Positions 15,729 to 23,255 of a stretch of 39,007 nucleotides of DNA are shown here, one piece after another (the first letter of the stretch is position 1; every line of letters starts with the position of its first letter). The stretch comes from an uncultured Clostridia bacterium. Its GTDB lineage: Bacteria; Bacillota; Clostridia; Christensenellales; UBA3700. The notes beneath the pieces are model-generated. The model searched no databases, had not been told where the DNA came from, and saw only the letters and a list, made by a program, of their open reading frames with translations. The stretch lies in the NCBI GenBank assembly GCA_947177795.1, contig CAMWVR010000009.1, forward strand, positions 1 to 39,007, written 5' to 3'. Made by a program: the position numbers and the translations under genes.

Positions 15729-16139
15729 TCACAAGGACATTCGCATCCAAATATGCTCGCATCCCTCGTCGTAATCTACTTCACCAAATGAGACGTAGCC
15801 TTGCTTTTGATAAAACCCCTCTGCTCGCTTTTGAGCGTGGATCCTTATCTCTTTGCCGCCCAACTCCTCTATCTTTTGCTTTGTAAATTCAAGTAGTTTT
15901 CCGCCGAGGCCGCTCCCCCTATACTCTTTGACCACCGCAATGCGACCTATCAAATAATATCCGTCTTGACAAAAATATCTGCAAGTCGCAACCGCTCTGC
16001 CGTCGTCAAACGCAAGTACGTGCGTAGCGTAATTATCGACGCTGTCAAACTCTTCTTGAAAGCCTTGCTCTTTTATGAATACTTCTGTGCGAATATCTCT
16101 TGCCTCGTCGGGCAACTTACCGTACGTCTTAAATTCCAT
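15729..16139 (-). CDS. GNAT-family N-acetyltransferase
   Basis: A 136-residue acetyl-CoA-dependent acyltransferase. The acetyl-CoA-binding motif A is seen as IGRIAVVKEYRGSGLGGKLLEFT (R/Q-x-x-G-x-G/A form, R-G-S-G-L-G at about 76-81). The end, GFYQKQGYVSFGE, is the usual motif B. The N-terminal RTEVFIKEQGFQEEFDSVDN resembles ElaA/YjcF-type small acetyltransferases. The substrate is unknown. No ribosome site precedes the ATG at 16139, and its promoter leaves 6 nt between -10 and ATG, so the message is probably leaderless. Confidence 0.88.
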   Translation of the reverse strand: MEFKTYGKLPDEARDIRTEVFIKEQGFQEEFDSVDNYATHVLAFDDGRAVATCRYFCQDGYYLIGRIAVVKEYRGSGLGGKLLEFTKQKIEELGGKEIRIHAQKRAEGFYQKQGYVSFGEVDYDEGCEHIWMRMSL

Positions 16140-16145
16140 ATCTAT

Positions 16146-16174
16146 ATTGTATATTATTTATATGGAATTAGCAA
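16146..16174 (-). promoter_or_regulatory. Promoter of GNAT gene (leaderless arrangement)
   Basis: On the minus strand, -35 TTGCTA (16169-16174), 17-bp spacer, -10 TACAAT (16146-16151), 6 nt, ATG at 16139. Confidence 0.55.
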
Positions 16175-16188
16175 CGAAAACCTTATAT

Positions 16189-16335
16189 GTCATTTCGACT
16201 AAAGCAAAGCGTAACGGAGAAATCTCAATCCGTACAAATAATAGATATTTCGACTTCACTTCGTTCCGCTCAATATGACTCGTTGGACGCATAGCTATCA
16301 ATTTAAACGAGTCATTTTGAGCCTAGTCGAATTTT
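16189..16335. repeat. Hairpin repeat followed by a long composite repeat with GACTCGTT arms
   Basis: 16189-16226 is a GTCATTT-type unit with an expanded loop. 16242-16335 is a longer element: TAGATATTTCGAC start, TGACTCGTT/AACGAGTCA inverted arms (16277-16285 and 16305-16313) around a 19-nt loop, and a terminal TGAGCCTAGTCGA. The same long element recurs at 31949-32043. Confidence 0.75.
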
Positions 16336-16372
16336 GAAACTCTAAAGAAAGCGTCAAAGGACACAATTTTAT

Positions 16373-17296
16373 TTATATGATTGTCGTTGTCAAAGTTGCG
16401 CCCGACACTGCCGACTGATACATCATCCAATAACCTCTGCCGCCTTTCTCTATCTCCATCCACTGTCTGCAATCACTGCTGTTTTGCGGAGGATTGGAAT
16501 CGTCTTTATCGGGTACTCCGTAACAAATTATATCGGGCACGCCGTCGCTTTCTATCACGCCTACGACGTAATATCCGTCGCCCTCAATAGGCACTCTCAC
16601 CCACTTGCTTGAGGGAATGAGCAACGTCAATTCTTCGTCCTTTTCGTGAGCATCAAAGAGTTGACTCAAGTTGGATTCTATTTTTTTATAAAAAGGTTCT
16701 GCCGTCTTGGTTTTGCTTACTTTTTTACGCTGTACCGTTTGCTCTGCCTGTTCTTGCGGTTGGATAACCTCTTGGATATTTTGAATAGGCTGATCCTGCT
16801 CGGCTGCTATCTGCTCCGTCACGCTTACTTCTTCAGTCGCCGTATTTACTTCGTCTATCTTTTTCTCTTCGTCAAAAGTCGGTTCTACGGTAGTCTGCGT
16901 GATAGCCTGTTGATCGACTGCGTCTGACCTGTCTGTCGGTCTCTCAACCACTTGAGCAATACCCGCCAAATATCTGTGTATATCTATCATTATAGCGTTG
17001 GGAGAAAATCTGCCCTTGTTGCTGCCCATACACACGATACTGCCGTCCGATACGACGACGATTTGAATAGTCTTGTGGAGATCGTAAAGCGCATTAAACG
17101 TATGCTCACCGTCAAAAAGATTTCCGCAATACATAATGTTGTCGCCGCTCTTTATGCAAATCACGCCTTTGCCGCTTAGTCCCAAAATCCTGACAAAGCA
17201 ACTTGTCCTGCCTGCAAAATTCTCAAATTTAACTATGCCCGAACAATTGCTCTTGCCATGCTCGGTCATAATTATAATCTTTTTTAAAATTACCAT
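16373..17296 (-). CDS. Two-domain protein of unknown function with Gln/Glu-rich linker
   Basis: A 307-residue protein, not recognised as a named family. Residues about 10-110 form a compact beta-rich domain with several Cys and Gly (GKSNCSGIVKFENFAGRTSCFVRILGL start). Residues about 118-200 are a low-complexity linker rich in Q, E, T and V. Residues about 203-300 form a second domain with aromatic motifs: FYKKIESNLSQLF, then YYVVGVIESDGVPDIICYGVPD, then GGRGYWMMYQSAVSGA. I recall similar YYVVG..ICYGVP..GYWMMYQ C-terminal domains in other clostridial hypothetical proteins. GGAGG lies 6 nt before the ATG. The gene follows rsmA by 71 nt. No signal peptide; probably cytoplasmic. Confidence 0.75.
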   Translation of the reverse strand: MVILKKIIIMTEHGKSNCSGIVKFENFAGRTSCFVRILGLSGKGVICIKSGDNIMYCGNLFDGEHTFNALYDLHKTIQIVVVSDGSIVCMGSNKGRFSPNAIMIDIHRYLAGIAQVVERPTDRSDAVDQQAITQTTVEPTFDEEKKIDEVNTATEEVSVTEQIAAEQDQPIQNIQEVIQPQEQAEQTVQRKKVSKTKTAEPFYKKIESNLSQLFDAHEKDEELTLLIPSSKWVRVPIEGDGYYVVGVIESDGVPDIICYGVPDKDDSNPPQNSSDCRQWMEIEKGGRGYWMMYQSAVSGATLTTTII

Positions 17297-17367
17297 ATTC
17301 TACCTCCGTACACGATAACTTATGCGGAGAAAATATGGAATATGCAAAATAGCCTTATAATAAAATA

Positions 17368-18198
17368 TTACTTCCCTAACAGCTCGCTCAACTTGATAAA
17401 TTGATCGATATCCAATACCTCGCCTCTTATTCTCTCGTCAAGTCCCATATCATTGAGAGCTTTGCAAGCGGCTTCTCTGCTCACGCCAAGACCGCTCATA
17501 AGATTGTTGACAAGTGTCTTGCGGCGCATTGCAAAAGCGCACTTGATGACCTTCTTGACTTTGGCTTTGTCTACGTGAGAATACTTATCGTCAAGATCGA
17601 TGCGCACGATACAGCTGTCCACGTTGGGTTGAGGCGTAAACATATATCTCGGCACGTCTCGCATTATCTTGGCTTTGCCTTCAAGCGCAATGGCAAGCGT
17701 GATCACGCCGTAATCGCCGTCGGTTGCCGTGGACGTCAATCTAACTCCCACTTCTTTTTGTATCATAACCGTAATGCTTTTGGGACGACGTTTTCTCTCC
17801 AAAAATCTTATTATAATAGGCGTGGTGATATAGTACGGCAAATTGGCGACGACTTTGTAATCTTTGCTTTCCAAAAGTTCGTCCAACTCATCGTCGCTTA
17901 CCTTTTGAATATCCCTAAACACCACTTCGACTTTGTCTTCCAATCCTTTGAGAGTCTGCCCCAATATCGGCACGAGATTGCGATCTATCTCAAAGGCAAG
18001 CGTTTTGCCTGCGGCAGTTGCAAGCTCTCTCGTGAGCGTACCCGCGCCAGCGCCTATCTCCACGACGACGTCGTCTTCGCATACTCCGCTGTCCTTTACC
18101 ATTGCTTGCAAAAGATTGGTATCAGTGATAAAGTTCTGTCCGAATTGCTTGTTGAATCTAAAGTTGTGGTCTTGTAAAATCTGTTTTATATCGCTCAT
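17368..18198 (-). CDS. rsmA: 16S rRNA A1518/A1519 dimethyltransferase RsmA (KsgA)
   Basis: Dimethylates two adjacent adenines near the 3' end of 16S rRNA during small-subunit maturation, using S-adenosylmethionine. The SAM motif VVVEIGAGAGTLTRELA (about 44-60) follows the FGQNFI start region (about 19-24), and motif IV is NLPYYITTPI (about 119-128). The length of 276 is normal. In many Firmicutes the order is metG-tatD-rnmV-rsmA; here rnmV (the 5S rRNA maturase) is not present between tatD and rsmA. A small two-helix protein gene ends 12 nt upstream. No obvious ribosome site precedes the ATG at 18198. Confidence 0.95.
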   Translation of the reverse strand: MSDIKQILQDHNFRFNKQFGQNFITDTNLLQAMVKDSGVCEDDVVVEIGAGAGTLTRELATAAGKTLAFEIDRNLVPILGQTLKGLEDKVEVVFRDIQKVSDDELDELLESKDYKVVANLPYYITTPIIIRFLERKRRPKSITVMIQKEVGVRLTSTATDGDYGVITLAIALEGKAKIMRDVPRYMFTPQPNVDSCIVRIDLDDKYSHVDKAKVKKVIKCAFAMRRKTLVNNLMSGLGVSREAACKALNDMGLDERIRGEVLDIDQFIKLSELLGK

Positions 18199-18210
18199 AT
18201 TATAAATACT

Positions 18211-18438
18211 TTAATTATCTTTACCGTTATTATTATTGCGTTTTTTCTCAATGACCTTTCTTGCGGTAGCAAAACCCAATACGGTTAGCGCAATCATTTC
18301 CAATACTCCGAAAGTAACTATCAACGCTCTCTGCATAGTAACGTTAGCTATACTTGTAACCGACAATATTATCGTCACTACGCCTATGATAATCAGGCTC
18401 AACGCCCAAAGTATATCTATTGCCTTATACTTTTTCAT
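18211..18438 (-). CDS. Small two-helix membrane protein
   Basis: 75 residues with hydrophobic segments at about 9-30 and 38-60, a basic start (MKKYK) and an Asn/Lys tail. A good AGAGGAG site lies 6 nt before the ATG, which supports it as a real gene. It ends 12 nt before rsmA and is probably transcribed with it. Function unknown. Its upstream side is filled by hairpin repeats. Confidence 0.65.
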   Translation of the reverse strand: MKKYKAIDILWALSLIIIGVVTIILSVTSIANVTMQRALIVTFGVLEMIALTVLGFATARKVIEKKRNNNNGKDN

Positions 18439-18464
18439 GTTTACTCCTCTTATAAATCGGTGCC

Positions 18465-18606
18465 GTCATTTCGAGCGTAGTCAAAAGTCTAATGTGTCAC
18501 CTCGACCGTAGTGGAGAGGTCTCTATTCGACTTCCTTTAACCCCGCTCAATATGATGTCACTAGGATTGAGATTTCTCCATTCCGCTACGCTACAGTCGA
18601 AATGAC
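18465..18606. repeat. Cluster of three or four hairpin repeats
   Basis: A diverged GTCATTT-type unit (18465-18490), a GTCACC-type unit (18496-18523), a decayed piece (about 18527-18560) and a reverse GTCATTT-type unit with extended loop (18567-18606). It separates the radical SAM gene from the small membrane protein gene. Confidence 0.75.
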
Positions 18607-18615
18607 GTTAGATAA

Positions 18616-19212
18616 TTATAATAATTCCCTCACTCTCAGCTTTGCGCCGACAGACTTTGCAATCTCTCTGGCTTTGGCAATCTCTTCTTTACCTATCACG
18701 TCGACTACGCTCAACACGACGTTGGCGCCGTGATTTACGCACTTCTTGGCAAAGTCTAGCATTACGTCAAAGGCTCTCTCTCCGTAGTCGCTGTGACATA
18801 TCTTGTCGTACTTGACTGCATCGGTAGCATTGAGCGAAATATTGATAGTATCTATGCATTTGGATATTCTCGGAGTGATATCCTGCCCAAGTATTTCGTT
18901 TGCCTGACCGTTGGTATTTATTCTCGTCACCCCGCCTTTGGAATGGACGTAATCGCATATTTTCTCAATTGCGTCGAATCTATACGTAGGCTCGCCGTAG
19001 CCGCAGAATACAACTTCGCCGTAATCTTTGAGATTAAAATCTTTTTCAAGAATTTCTATCACGGTTTCGGCGCTCGGCTCGTCATTTATCCACAAGTCTC
19101 CGTAGATAGGTTTGTCATAATACCGCACACAAAACTCACAACGGTTGGAACAACGGTTGGTCAGATTGATATATATATTGTCGTCTACTGTATAAACGTA
19201 CCTATTTTGCAT
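18616..19212 (-). CDS. TatD-linked radical SAM protein
   Basis: A 198-residue radical SAM protein with the cluster motif C21-x3-C25-x2-C28 (NRCSNRCEFC) and the GEP-type motif in VVFCGYGEPTYRF (about 69-81). It matches what I know as the short radical SAM family found next to tatD in Firmicutes (TIGR04038, tatD_link_rSAM), whose reaction is not known. It is about half the length of full radical SAM enzymes. The ATG at 19212 is chosen: GAGG overlaps the tatD stop 8 nt upstream; a TTG at 19218 is the alternative. Only 10 nt separate it from tatD, so they form one operon with metG. Confidence 0.85.
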   Translation of the reverse strand: MQNRYVYTVDDNIYINLTNRCSNRCEFCVRYYDKPIYGDLWINDEPSAETVIEILEKDFNLKDYGEVVFCGYGEPTYRFDAIEKICDYVHSKGGVTRINTNGQANEILGQDITPRISKCIDTINISLNATDAVKYDKICHSDYGERAFDVMLDFAKKCVNHGANVVLSVVDVIGKEEIAKAREIAKSVGAKLRVRELL

Positions 19213-19222
19213 GATCAAAACC

Positions 19223-19996
19223 TCATTTGTCGTATTTGAAAAACAGCCTTTTTGTGTTCTCGTACGTGATCTTCTCTATTATTTTTCTGTCCACGCCCTT
19301 TACTCCGGCGATTTTGTCGACCACCAAATTGACGAACTTAGGCTCGTTGGGTTGACCTCTATAGGGAACGGGCGTCATATACGGACTGTCCGTCTCCACC
19401 AAAAGCCTATCCTCTGGAATAGCCGCAATTACATCGTCTTTCTTTGCGTTTTTAAAAGTGATCGCTCCGCCTAGAGCGTAATAGCAGTCGTATTTATTAA
19501 ACCGTTTTATCATCTCGACGCTGCCCGAATAGCAATGCAGCAATACGCCGTAATTCAACTTGTCTCTGTGAGCGTTGAGTATATCGATTGCGTCGCCGTA
19601 AGCGTCTCGAATATGCAATACTATAGGCAATCCCACCTTGTCGGCAATTACTATCTGCCTTGCAAAGACGTCTCGTTGAATATCTCGCTCCGACTTGTCG
19701 TAATAATAATCAAGTCCTATCTCGCCTATCGCAAGAGTCTTTTTATTAGTTGCGTTTTGCGTATAAAACTCTTCGGACTCGCTGTCGTAATACTTTGCGT
19801 CGTGCGGGTGAGTGCCTATTATCGCATAGATATTGTGGTACTTATTGGCAAGCTCAACGGCGCTCTTTGACGATTGCATGTCAAATCCCACCTCAAAGAC
19901 GCTCTCCAAGCCGTCTGACGACAGACTTTTTGATATCTCTTCTACTCTGCCTATAAGTCTTTCGTCGCTTAAATGAGCGTGAGAATCAATCAACAT
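19223..19996 (-). CDS. tatD: TatD-family metal-dependent DNase
   Basis: A 257-residue TIM-barrel hydrolase of the TatD family, a metal-dependent deoxyribonuclease linked to DNA repair and turnover. Metal-binding residues are seen in MLIDSHAHL (H6, H8), GEIGLDYYYD (Glu near 91), VLHIRDA (His near 127), LLHCYSGS (His near 152) and ETDSPYM (Asp near 203). The ATG at 19996 is 2 nt after the metG stop; longer in-frame starts would overlap metG. The metG-tatD-radical SAM order suggests cotranscription. Confidence 0.93.
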   Translation of the reverse strand: MLIDSHAHLSDERLIGRVEEISKSLSSDGLESVFEVGFDMQSSKSAVELANKYHNIYAIIGTHPHDAKYYDSESEEFYTQNATNKKTLAIGEIGLDYYYDKSERDIQRDVFARQIVIADKVGLPIVLHIRDAYGDAIDILNAHRDKLNYGVLLHCYSGSVEMIKRFNKYDCYYALGGAITFKNAKKDDVIAAIPEDRLLVETDSPYMTPVPYRGQPNEPKFVNLVVDKIAGVKGVDRKIIEKITYENTKRLFFKYDK

Positions 19997-19998
19997 AA

Positions 19999-21972
19999 TT
20001 ATCCGACTATACTGCCCGACTTGACGGACTTGCAAGGAGTAATCAATGCCAAATCTCCGTTCTCATCCTCGGCGCAAAGCACCATACCTTGCGACTCGAT
20101 ACCTCTCAACTTGGCAGGCTTTAAGTTGGTGACGACAATCACTTGTCTGCCCACCATATCTTCGGGGGTATAATACTTGGCGATACCGCTGACGATAGTA
20201 CGAGGTTTCTCCTCTCCCACGTCGATTTGCGAACAAAGCAACTTATCTGCCTTTTCTACCTTCTTGCACTCCAAGACAGTGCCGACTTTCAACTCAATCT
20301 TTGCAAAATCTTCTATGCCGATTTGCTGAAGCGTAACTGCATTCTCCACTTTTTCATTCTCCTTTTTTGCCTGCGACTTGGCTTTTCTTCTCTCTTCTTC
20401 CAAGATCTCGTCCATTACTTTGAGTTCTTTGGCAATATCTATTCTCTGGAAGAGTTGTTCGCCCTTGTCTACTTTCAATCCGTCAATCTTTGCGCCGAAC
20501 TTGACTATGCTGTCAAAATCAGTCAAGCCTATACCCTCTTTGATACCCAATTTCTCAAATATCTTTGCAGGAGTCTGCGTAAGGAACGGCTGAAGAATTA
20601 CCGACGTCATTCTTATCGTCTCGCAGAGATTGAAAAGCACAGTCTTAAGCCTTTCTCTGCCCTCGTCACTCTTGGCAAGTATCCAAGGAGTGCATTCGTC
20701 GATATACTTGTTTGCTCTTTGAATGACCTTGAATATCGTTTCCAAAGCCTCGGGCGCTCTCATCTCGTCCATATACGCCGTGACAGTAGGATACATATTT
20801 TCTGCCAACGCAATAAGATCCTTGTCGATATCGTTGCAATCCGTCGGAGCAGGTATTACGCCGTCAAAATATTGCGATACCATTGCCGTAACTCTCGACA
20901 CGAGATTGCCAAGGTCGTTGGCGAGGTCGCTGTTGCGAAGTTTGAGGAATATCTCGTTGGTAAAATTGCCGTCCTGTCCGAAGGGAACTTCTTTGAGCAT
21001 ATAATATCTCAATGCGTCCACACCGTATCTCTCGCAGAGAATAAACGGATCGACGATATTGCCCTTTGACTTGCTCATCTTGTCATTGTTGAACATCAAC
21101 CAACCGTGACCGTATACCTTTTTAGGCAAAGGCAAATCGAGCGCCATAAGAATTGCGGGCCATATAATAGAGTGAAAACGAATGATTTCTTTGCCCATCA
21201 TATGCACGTCGGCAGGCCAATACTTCTTGAACAATTCTTCGTCTTCGCCGCCATAACCAAGCGCAGTGATATAGTTGGTAAGCGCGTCTATCCATACGTA
21301 TACGACGTGCTTTGGATCAAAGGGAACTTTGACGCCCCAATCAAAGGAAGTACGCGACACGCAAAGGTCTTGAAGTCCCGGCTTGATAAAGTTGTTGAGC
21401 ATCTCGTTTTGACGAGTGACGGGCTGCAAAAAATCCTTGTCGTCTTCGATGAGCTTTTGAATTTTGTCTTGATACTTACTCAATTTGAAGAAATAACTCT
21501 CTTCTTTAGTCAACTCCACTTCTCTTCCGCAGTCGGGGCACTTGCCGTCGACAAGTTGTGTCTTTGTCCAAAAAGCCTCGCAAGGCGTGCAATACCACCC
21601 CTCGTAAGCGCTCTTATAAATATCCCCCTTGTCGTAGAGCTTTTGGAAAATCTTTTGCACAGCTTTCTCGTGATATTCGTCAGTTGTGCGAATAAACTTG
21701 TCGTAAGATATGTCGAGCAAATCCCAAAGTTTTTTGAGTTCGTCAACGACTCCGTCAATATACTTCTTTACTTCAACTCCGTGCGAAGCGGCAACTTTCT
21801 GAATTTTTTGTCCGTGCTCGTCCGTACCTGTGAGATAGAATACGTCGTAGCCCTGCATACGCTTGTATCTTGCCAAAGCGTCGCAAATGATAGTCGTATA
21901 GCAAGTGCCTATATGCCACTTGCCGCTAGGATAATAAATAGGCGTAGTGATATAAAACTTTTTTTTCTCCAT
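19999..21972 (-). CDS. metG: Methionyl-tRNA synthetase with C-terminal tRNA-binding domain
   Basis: Charges initiator and elongator tRNA-Met. The protein has 657 residues. The HIGH-like KWHIG is at 18-22, a two-knuckle zinc site YCTPC...KCPDC lies near 127-147, and KMSKSKGN is near 300. The last 105 residues, from IGIEDFAKIELKVGTVL to the end, form the EMAP-II/Trbp111-like tRNA-binding domain found in dimeric bacterial MetRS. The ATG at 21972 follows GAGGAAGG; a longer in-frame start at 22011 is not supported. It heads the metG-tatD-radical SAM operon. Confidence 0.96.
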   Translation of the reverse strand: MEKKKFYITTPIYYPSGKWHIGTCYTTIICDALARYKRMQGYDVFYLTGTDEHGQKIQKVAASHGVEVKKYIDGVVDELKKLWDLLDISYDKFIRTTDEYHEKAVQKIFQKLYDKGDIYKSAYEGWYCTPCEAFWTKTQLVDGKCPDCGREVELTKEESYFFKLSKYQDKIQKLIEDDKDFLQPVTRQNEMLNNFIKPGLQDLCVSRTSFDWGVKVPFDPKHVVYVWIDALTNYITALGYGGEDEELFKKYWPADVHMMGKEIIRFHSIIWPAILMALDLPLPKKVYGHGWLMFNNDKMSKSKGNIVDPFILCERYGVDALRYYMLKEVPFGQDGNFTNEIFLKLRNSDLANDLGNLVSRVTAMVSQYFDGVIPAPTDCNDIDKDLIALAENMYPTVTAYMDEMRAPEALETIFKVIQRANKYIDECTPWILAKSDEGRERLKTVLFNLCETIRMTSVILQPFLTQTPAKIFEKLGIKEGIGLTDFDSIVKFGAKIDGLKVDKGEQLFQRIDIAKELKVMDEILEEERRKAKSQAKKENEKVENAVTLQQIGIEDFAKIELKVGTVLECKKVEKADKLLCSQIDVGEEKPRTIVSGIAKYYTPEDMVGRQVIVVTNLKPAKLRGIESQGMVLCAEDENGDLALITPCKSVKSGSIVG

Positions 21973-22095
21973 ACCAACCTTCCTCAATAATTTTTCTATA
22001 ATATTATACATTACGCGCGAGTAAAAGTAAACTTAAATATAAGTATAATCGTATTTGAATTTATTTAATCAAATTAAATCGTGTATCATTTCGCC

Positions 22096-22123
22096 GTCAT
22101 TTCGACCGCATTGGAGAAATCTC
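22096..22123 (+). repeat. Single GTCATTT-type hairpin repeat
   Basis: Outer stem ATTTC/GAAAT, between metG and the ATPase terminator. The inner loop has a mismatch (CCG against TGG, which still allows C-G and G-U type pairing). Confidence 0.7.
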
Positions 22124-22145
22124 CGTCAAAATTAATTTTACTAAA

Positions 22146-22177
22146 AATCCCCTATCGAATGCGATAAGGGAGTTTTT
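22146..22177. terminator. Terminator at end of V-ATPase operon
   Basis: Read on the minus strand: CTCCCTTATCG, a short loop, CGATAGGGGAT, then TTTTT. The plus strand also ends in a T-run (22173-22178), so it may act both ways. It lies 22 nt past the stop of the last gene of the ATPase cluster. Its stem has the same form as the hairpin at 12073-12099. Confidence 0.8.
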
Positions 22178-22198
22178 TATTTAATCGTCTTAAATGAT

Positions 22199-22408
22199 TT
22201 AACTTTTTGGCGAACCCGATATAGCAGGATCGCACATATTCAGTCCAAGCACCACGCCGATCACTATCCAAAGAACTATGCCGTAAAACATACTTTGAAA
22301 AAACGCTTTCTTGTAATCTTGGTTCTTGACGAAGAAATAAAGTACCAACGCCAAAGGCGGTAATAGCACTCCTGTCAAAAAACACAGATCCTTAAGCGTC
22401 TTGGACAT
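22199..22408 (-). CDS. Small two-helix membrane protein coupled to ntpD
   Basis: 69 residues with hydrophobic segments at about 9-28 and 40-59, and a Gly/Ser tail. Its ATG (22406-22408) directly follows the ntpD stop, and GGAGGAG in the ntpD 3' end is the ribosome site, so it is translationally coupled to ntpD. A terminator follows. It is not a recognised V-ATPase subunit. In Enterococcus hirae a small gene of uncertain role (ntpH) also follows ntpD; whether these are related cannot be told here. Possible roles are assembly helper, accessory membrane subunit or unrelated passenger. Confidence 0.75.
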   Translation of the reverse strand: MSKTLKDLCFLTGVLLPPLALVLYFFVKNQDYKKAFFQSMFYGIVLWIVIGVVLGLNMCDPAISGSPKS

Positions 22409-23044
22409 CTACATCTCCTCCGCCAACATTGCCTTGACTTTGACTAAGCGTACTATAGTACTTCTTTCGTTCTCGTCAAGCTTCATTGTGATAAATCTAA
22501 TGGTCTCTTCAAGTTGAGGTATCATTACGTATTCAAGCGCATTGACGCGACGGCGGTTCTTTTCTATCTCAATGGCAAGCATATTGCAAGTCTTTTCCAC
22601 TTCGGCAAGTTTGACCATACTCTCGAGTAATCCGTTCATAACTTCTACGGAATTATCAAGCTCTGCGGTAACTCCCGAGAATGAATAGGGATATTTATCC
22701 CCTTCGGTACTAGTCTTGATGGATATAAGCGGAACTTCAACGCTCATCACGTTCTGACTGTCGAGCTCTATCTTGACGCTCTTTGACGGCATAGCGACTG
22801 CTTCTTGAATGACTGCGTCGTCGCTTACCGCCTTGGCTACGACAAAAGTAGTCAAAGCCGACTTCAATTGAACTTCAACCTCTTCTCTAAGCGTCTTATT
22901 CTGATTGGCAAACTCCATAAACCGTCTGATCATCTCGTCGGATTTATCCTTTAAGAGTTTGTGACCTCTCACCGCCATCTTAAGACGCGTCTTCAATCTT
23001 TTCAACTCCATTCTGGTGGGGTTTACGTTTAGTCTCTCTGCCAT
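22409..23044 (-). CDS. ntpD: V/A-type ATPase subunit D (rotor shaft)
   Basis: Subunit D forms the coiled-coil central shaft that turns inside the A3B3 head. The start region NVNPTRMELKRLKTRLKMAVRGHKLLKDKSDEMIRRFM is the family signature, and both ends are long helices predicted to pair as a coiled coil. The length of 211 is normal. The ATG at 23044 has only a weak AAGG/AGG site. Unusually, it is set apart from ntpB by a 211-bp AT-rich gap holding two TetR-type operators and a possible promoter, so D can be transcribed apart from the other subunits. Confidence 0.95.
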   Translation of the reverse strand: MAERLNVNPTRMELKRLKTRLKMAVRGHKLLKDKSDEMIRRFMEFANQNKTLREEVEVQLKSALTTFVVAKAVSDDAVIQEAVAMPSKSVKIELDSQNVMSVEVPLISIKTSTEGDKYPYSFSGVTAELDNSVEVMNGLLESMVKLAEVEKTCNMLAIEIEKNRRRVNALEYVMIPQLEETIRFITMKLDENERSTIVRLVKVKAMLAEEM

Positions 23045-23084
23045 TTGCCTGCCTTATTTGTTACGTTTTTATGTCAATTTATAT

Positions 23085-23099
23085 TTGAACAATGTTCAG
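23085..23099. promoter_or_regulatory. TetR-type operator copy near ntpD
   Basis: On the plus strand TTGAACA-A-TGTTCAG: 6-bp perfect arms (TGAACA/TGTTCA) with the outermost base mismatched. It lies 41 nt upstream of the ntpD ATG. Same sequence as the site at the tetR promoter (38849-38863) except the last base. Confidence 0.7.
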
Positions 23100-23132
23100 C
23101 TTTGCATTTAATCGACATATATTTAATATTTT

Positions 23133-23161
23133 TATTATTCTATATATTATTCTTGTATCAA
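23133..23161 (-). promoter_or_regulatory. Possible internal promoter for ntpD
   Basis: On the minus strand, -35 TTGATA (23156-23161), 17-bp spacer, -10 ATAATA (23133-23138). It lies between the two operator copies. The region is so AT-rich that chance matches are likely, so the confidence is modest. Confidence 0.4.
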
Positions 23162-23218
23162 TATTATATCTTTGATATATGCTGATATATAGATTACTAT
23201 TTCGGCTTATTACGCGAT

Positions 23219-23233
23219 TTGAACAATGTTCAA
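23219..23233. promoter_or_regulatory. Perfect TetR-type operator copy just past ntpB
   Basis: TTGAACA-A-TGTTCAA, 7-bp perfect arms, 22 nt past the ntpB stop. Its centre is 134 bp from the centre of the copy at 23085-23099. Identical, apart from the central base when read on one strand, to the site at the tetR promoter. Confidence 0.75.
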
Positions 23234-23255
23234 CTTGCATAATATTACCTAATTA

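Noticed and set aside
15650..15886. Open frame beginning M-S-F-R-A-Q-S-R-N across the repeat before the GNAT gene
   Set aside because: It is simply the translated hairpin repeat running into the antisense of the GNAT gene. Such frames are a common source of false proteins.
23073..23078. TTGACA as the -35 box of an ntpD promoter
   Set aside because: It lies 28 nt from the ntpD ATG; with a normal spacer the -10 box would fall on the weak ribosome site and no TATAAT-like sequence is there.
23045..23255. Intrinsic terminator after ntpB
   Set aside because: The gap is very AT-rich but holds no GC stem followed by a T-run, so readthrough from ntpB into ntpD remains possible.
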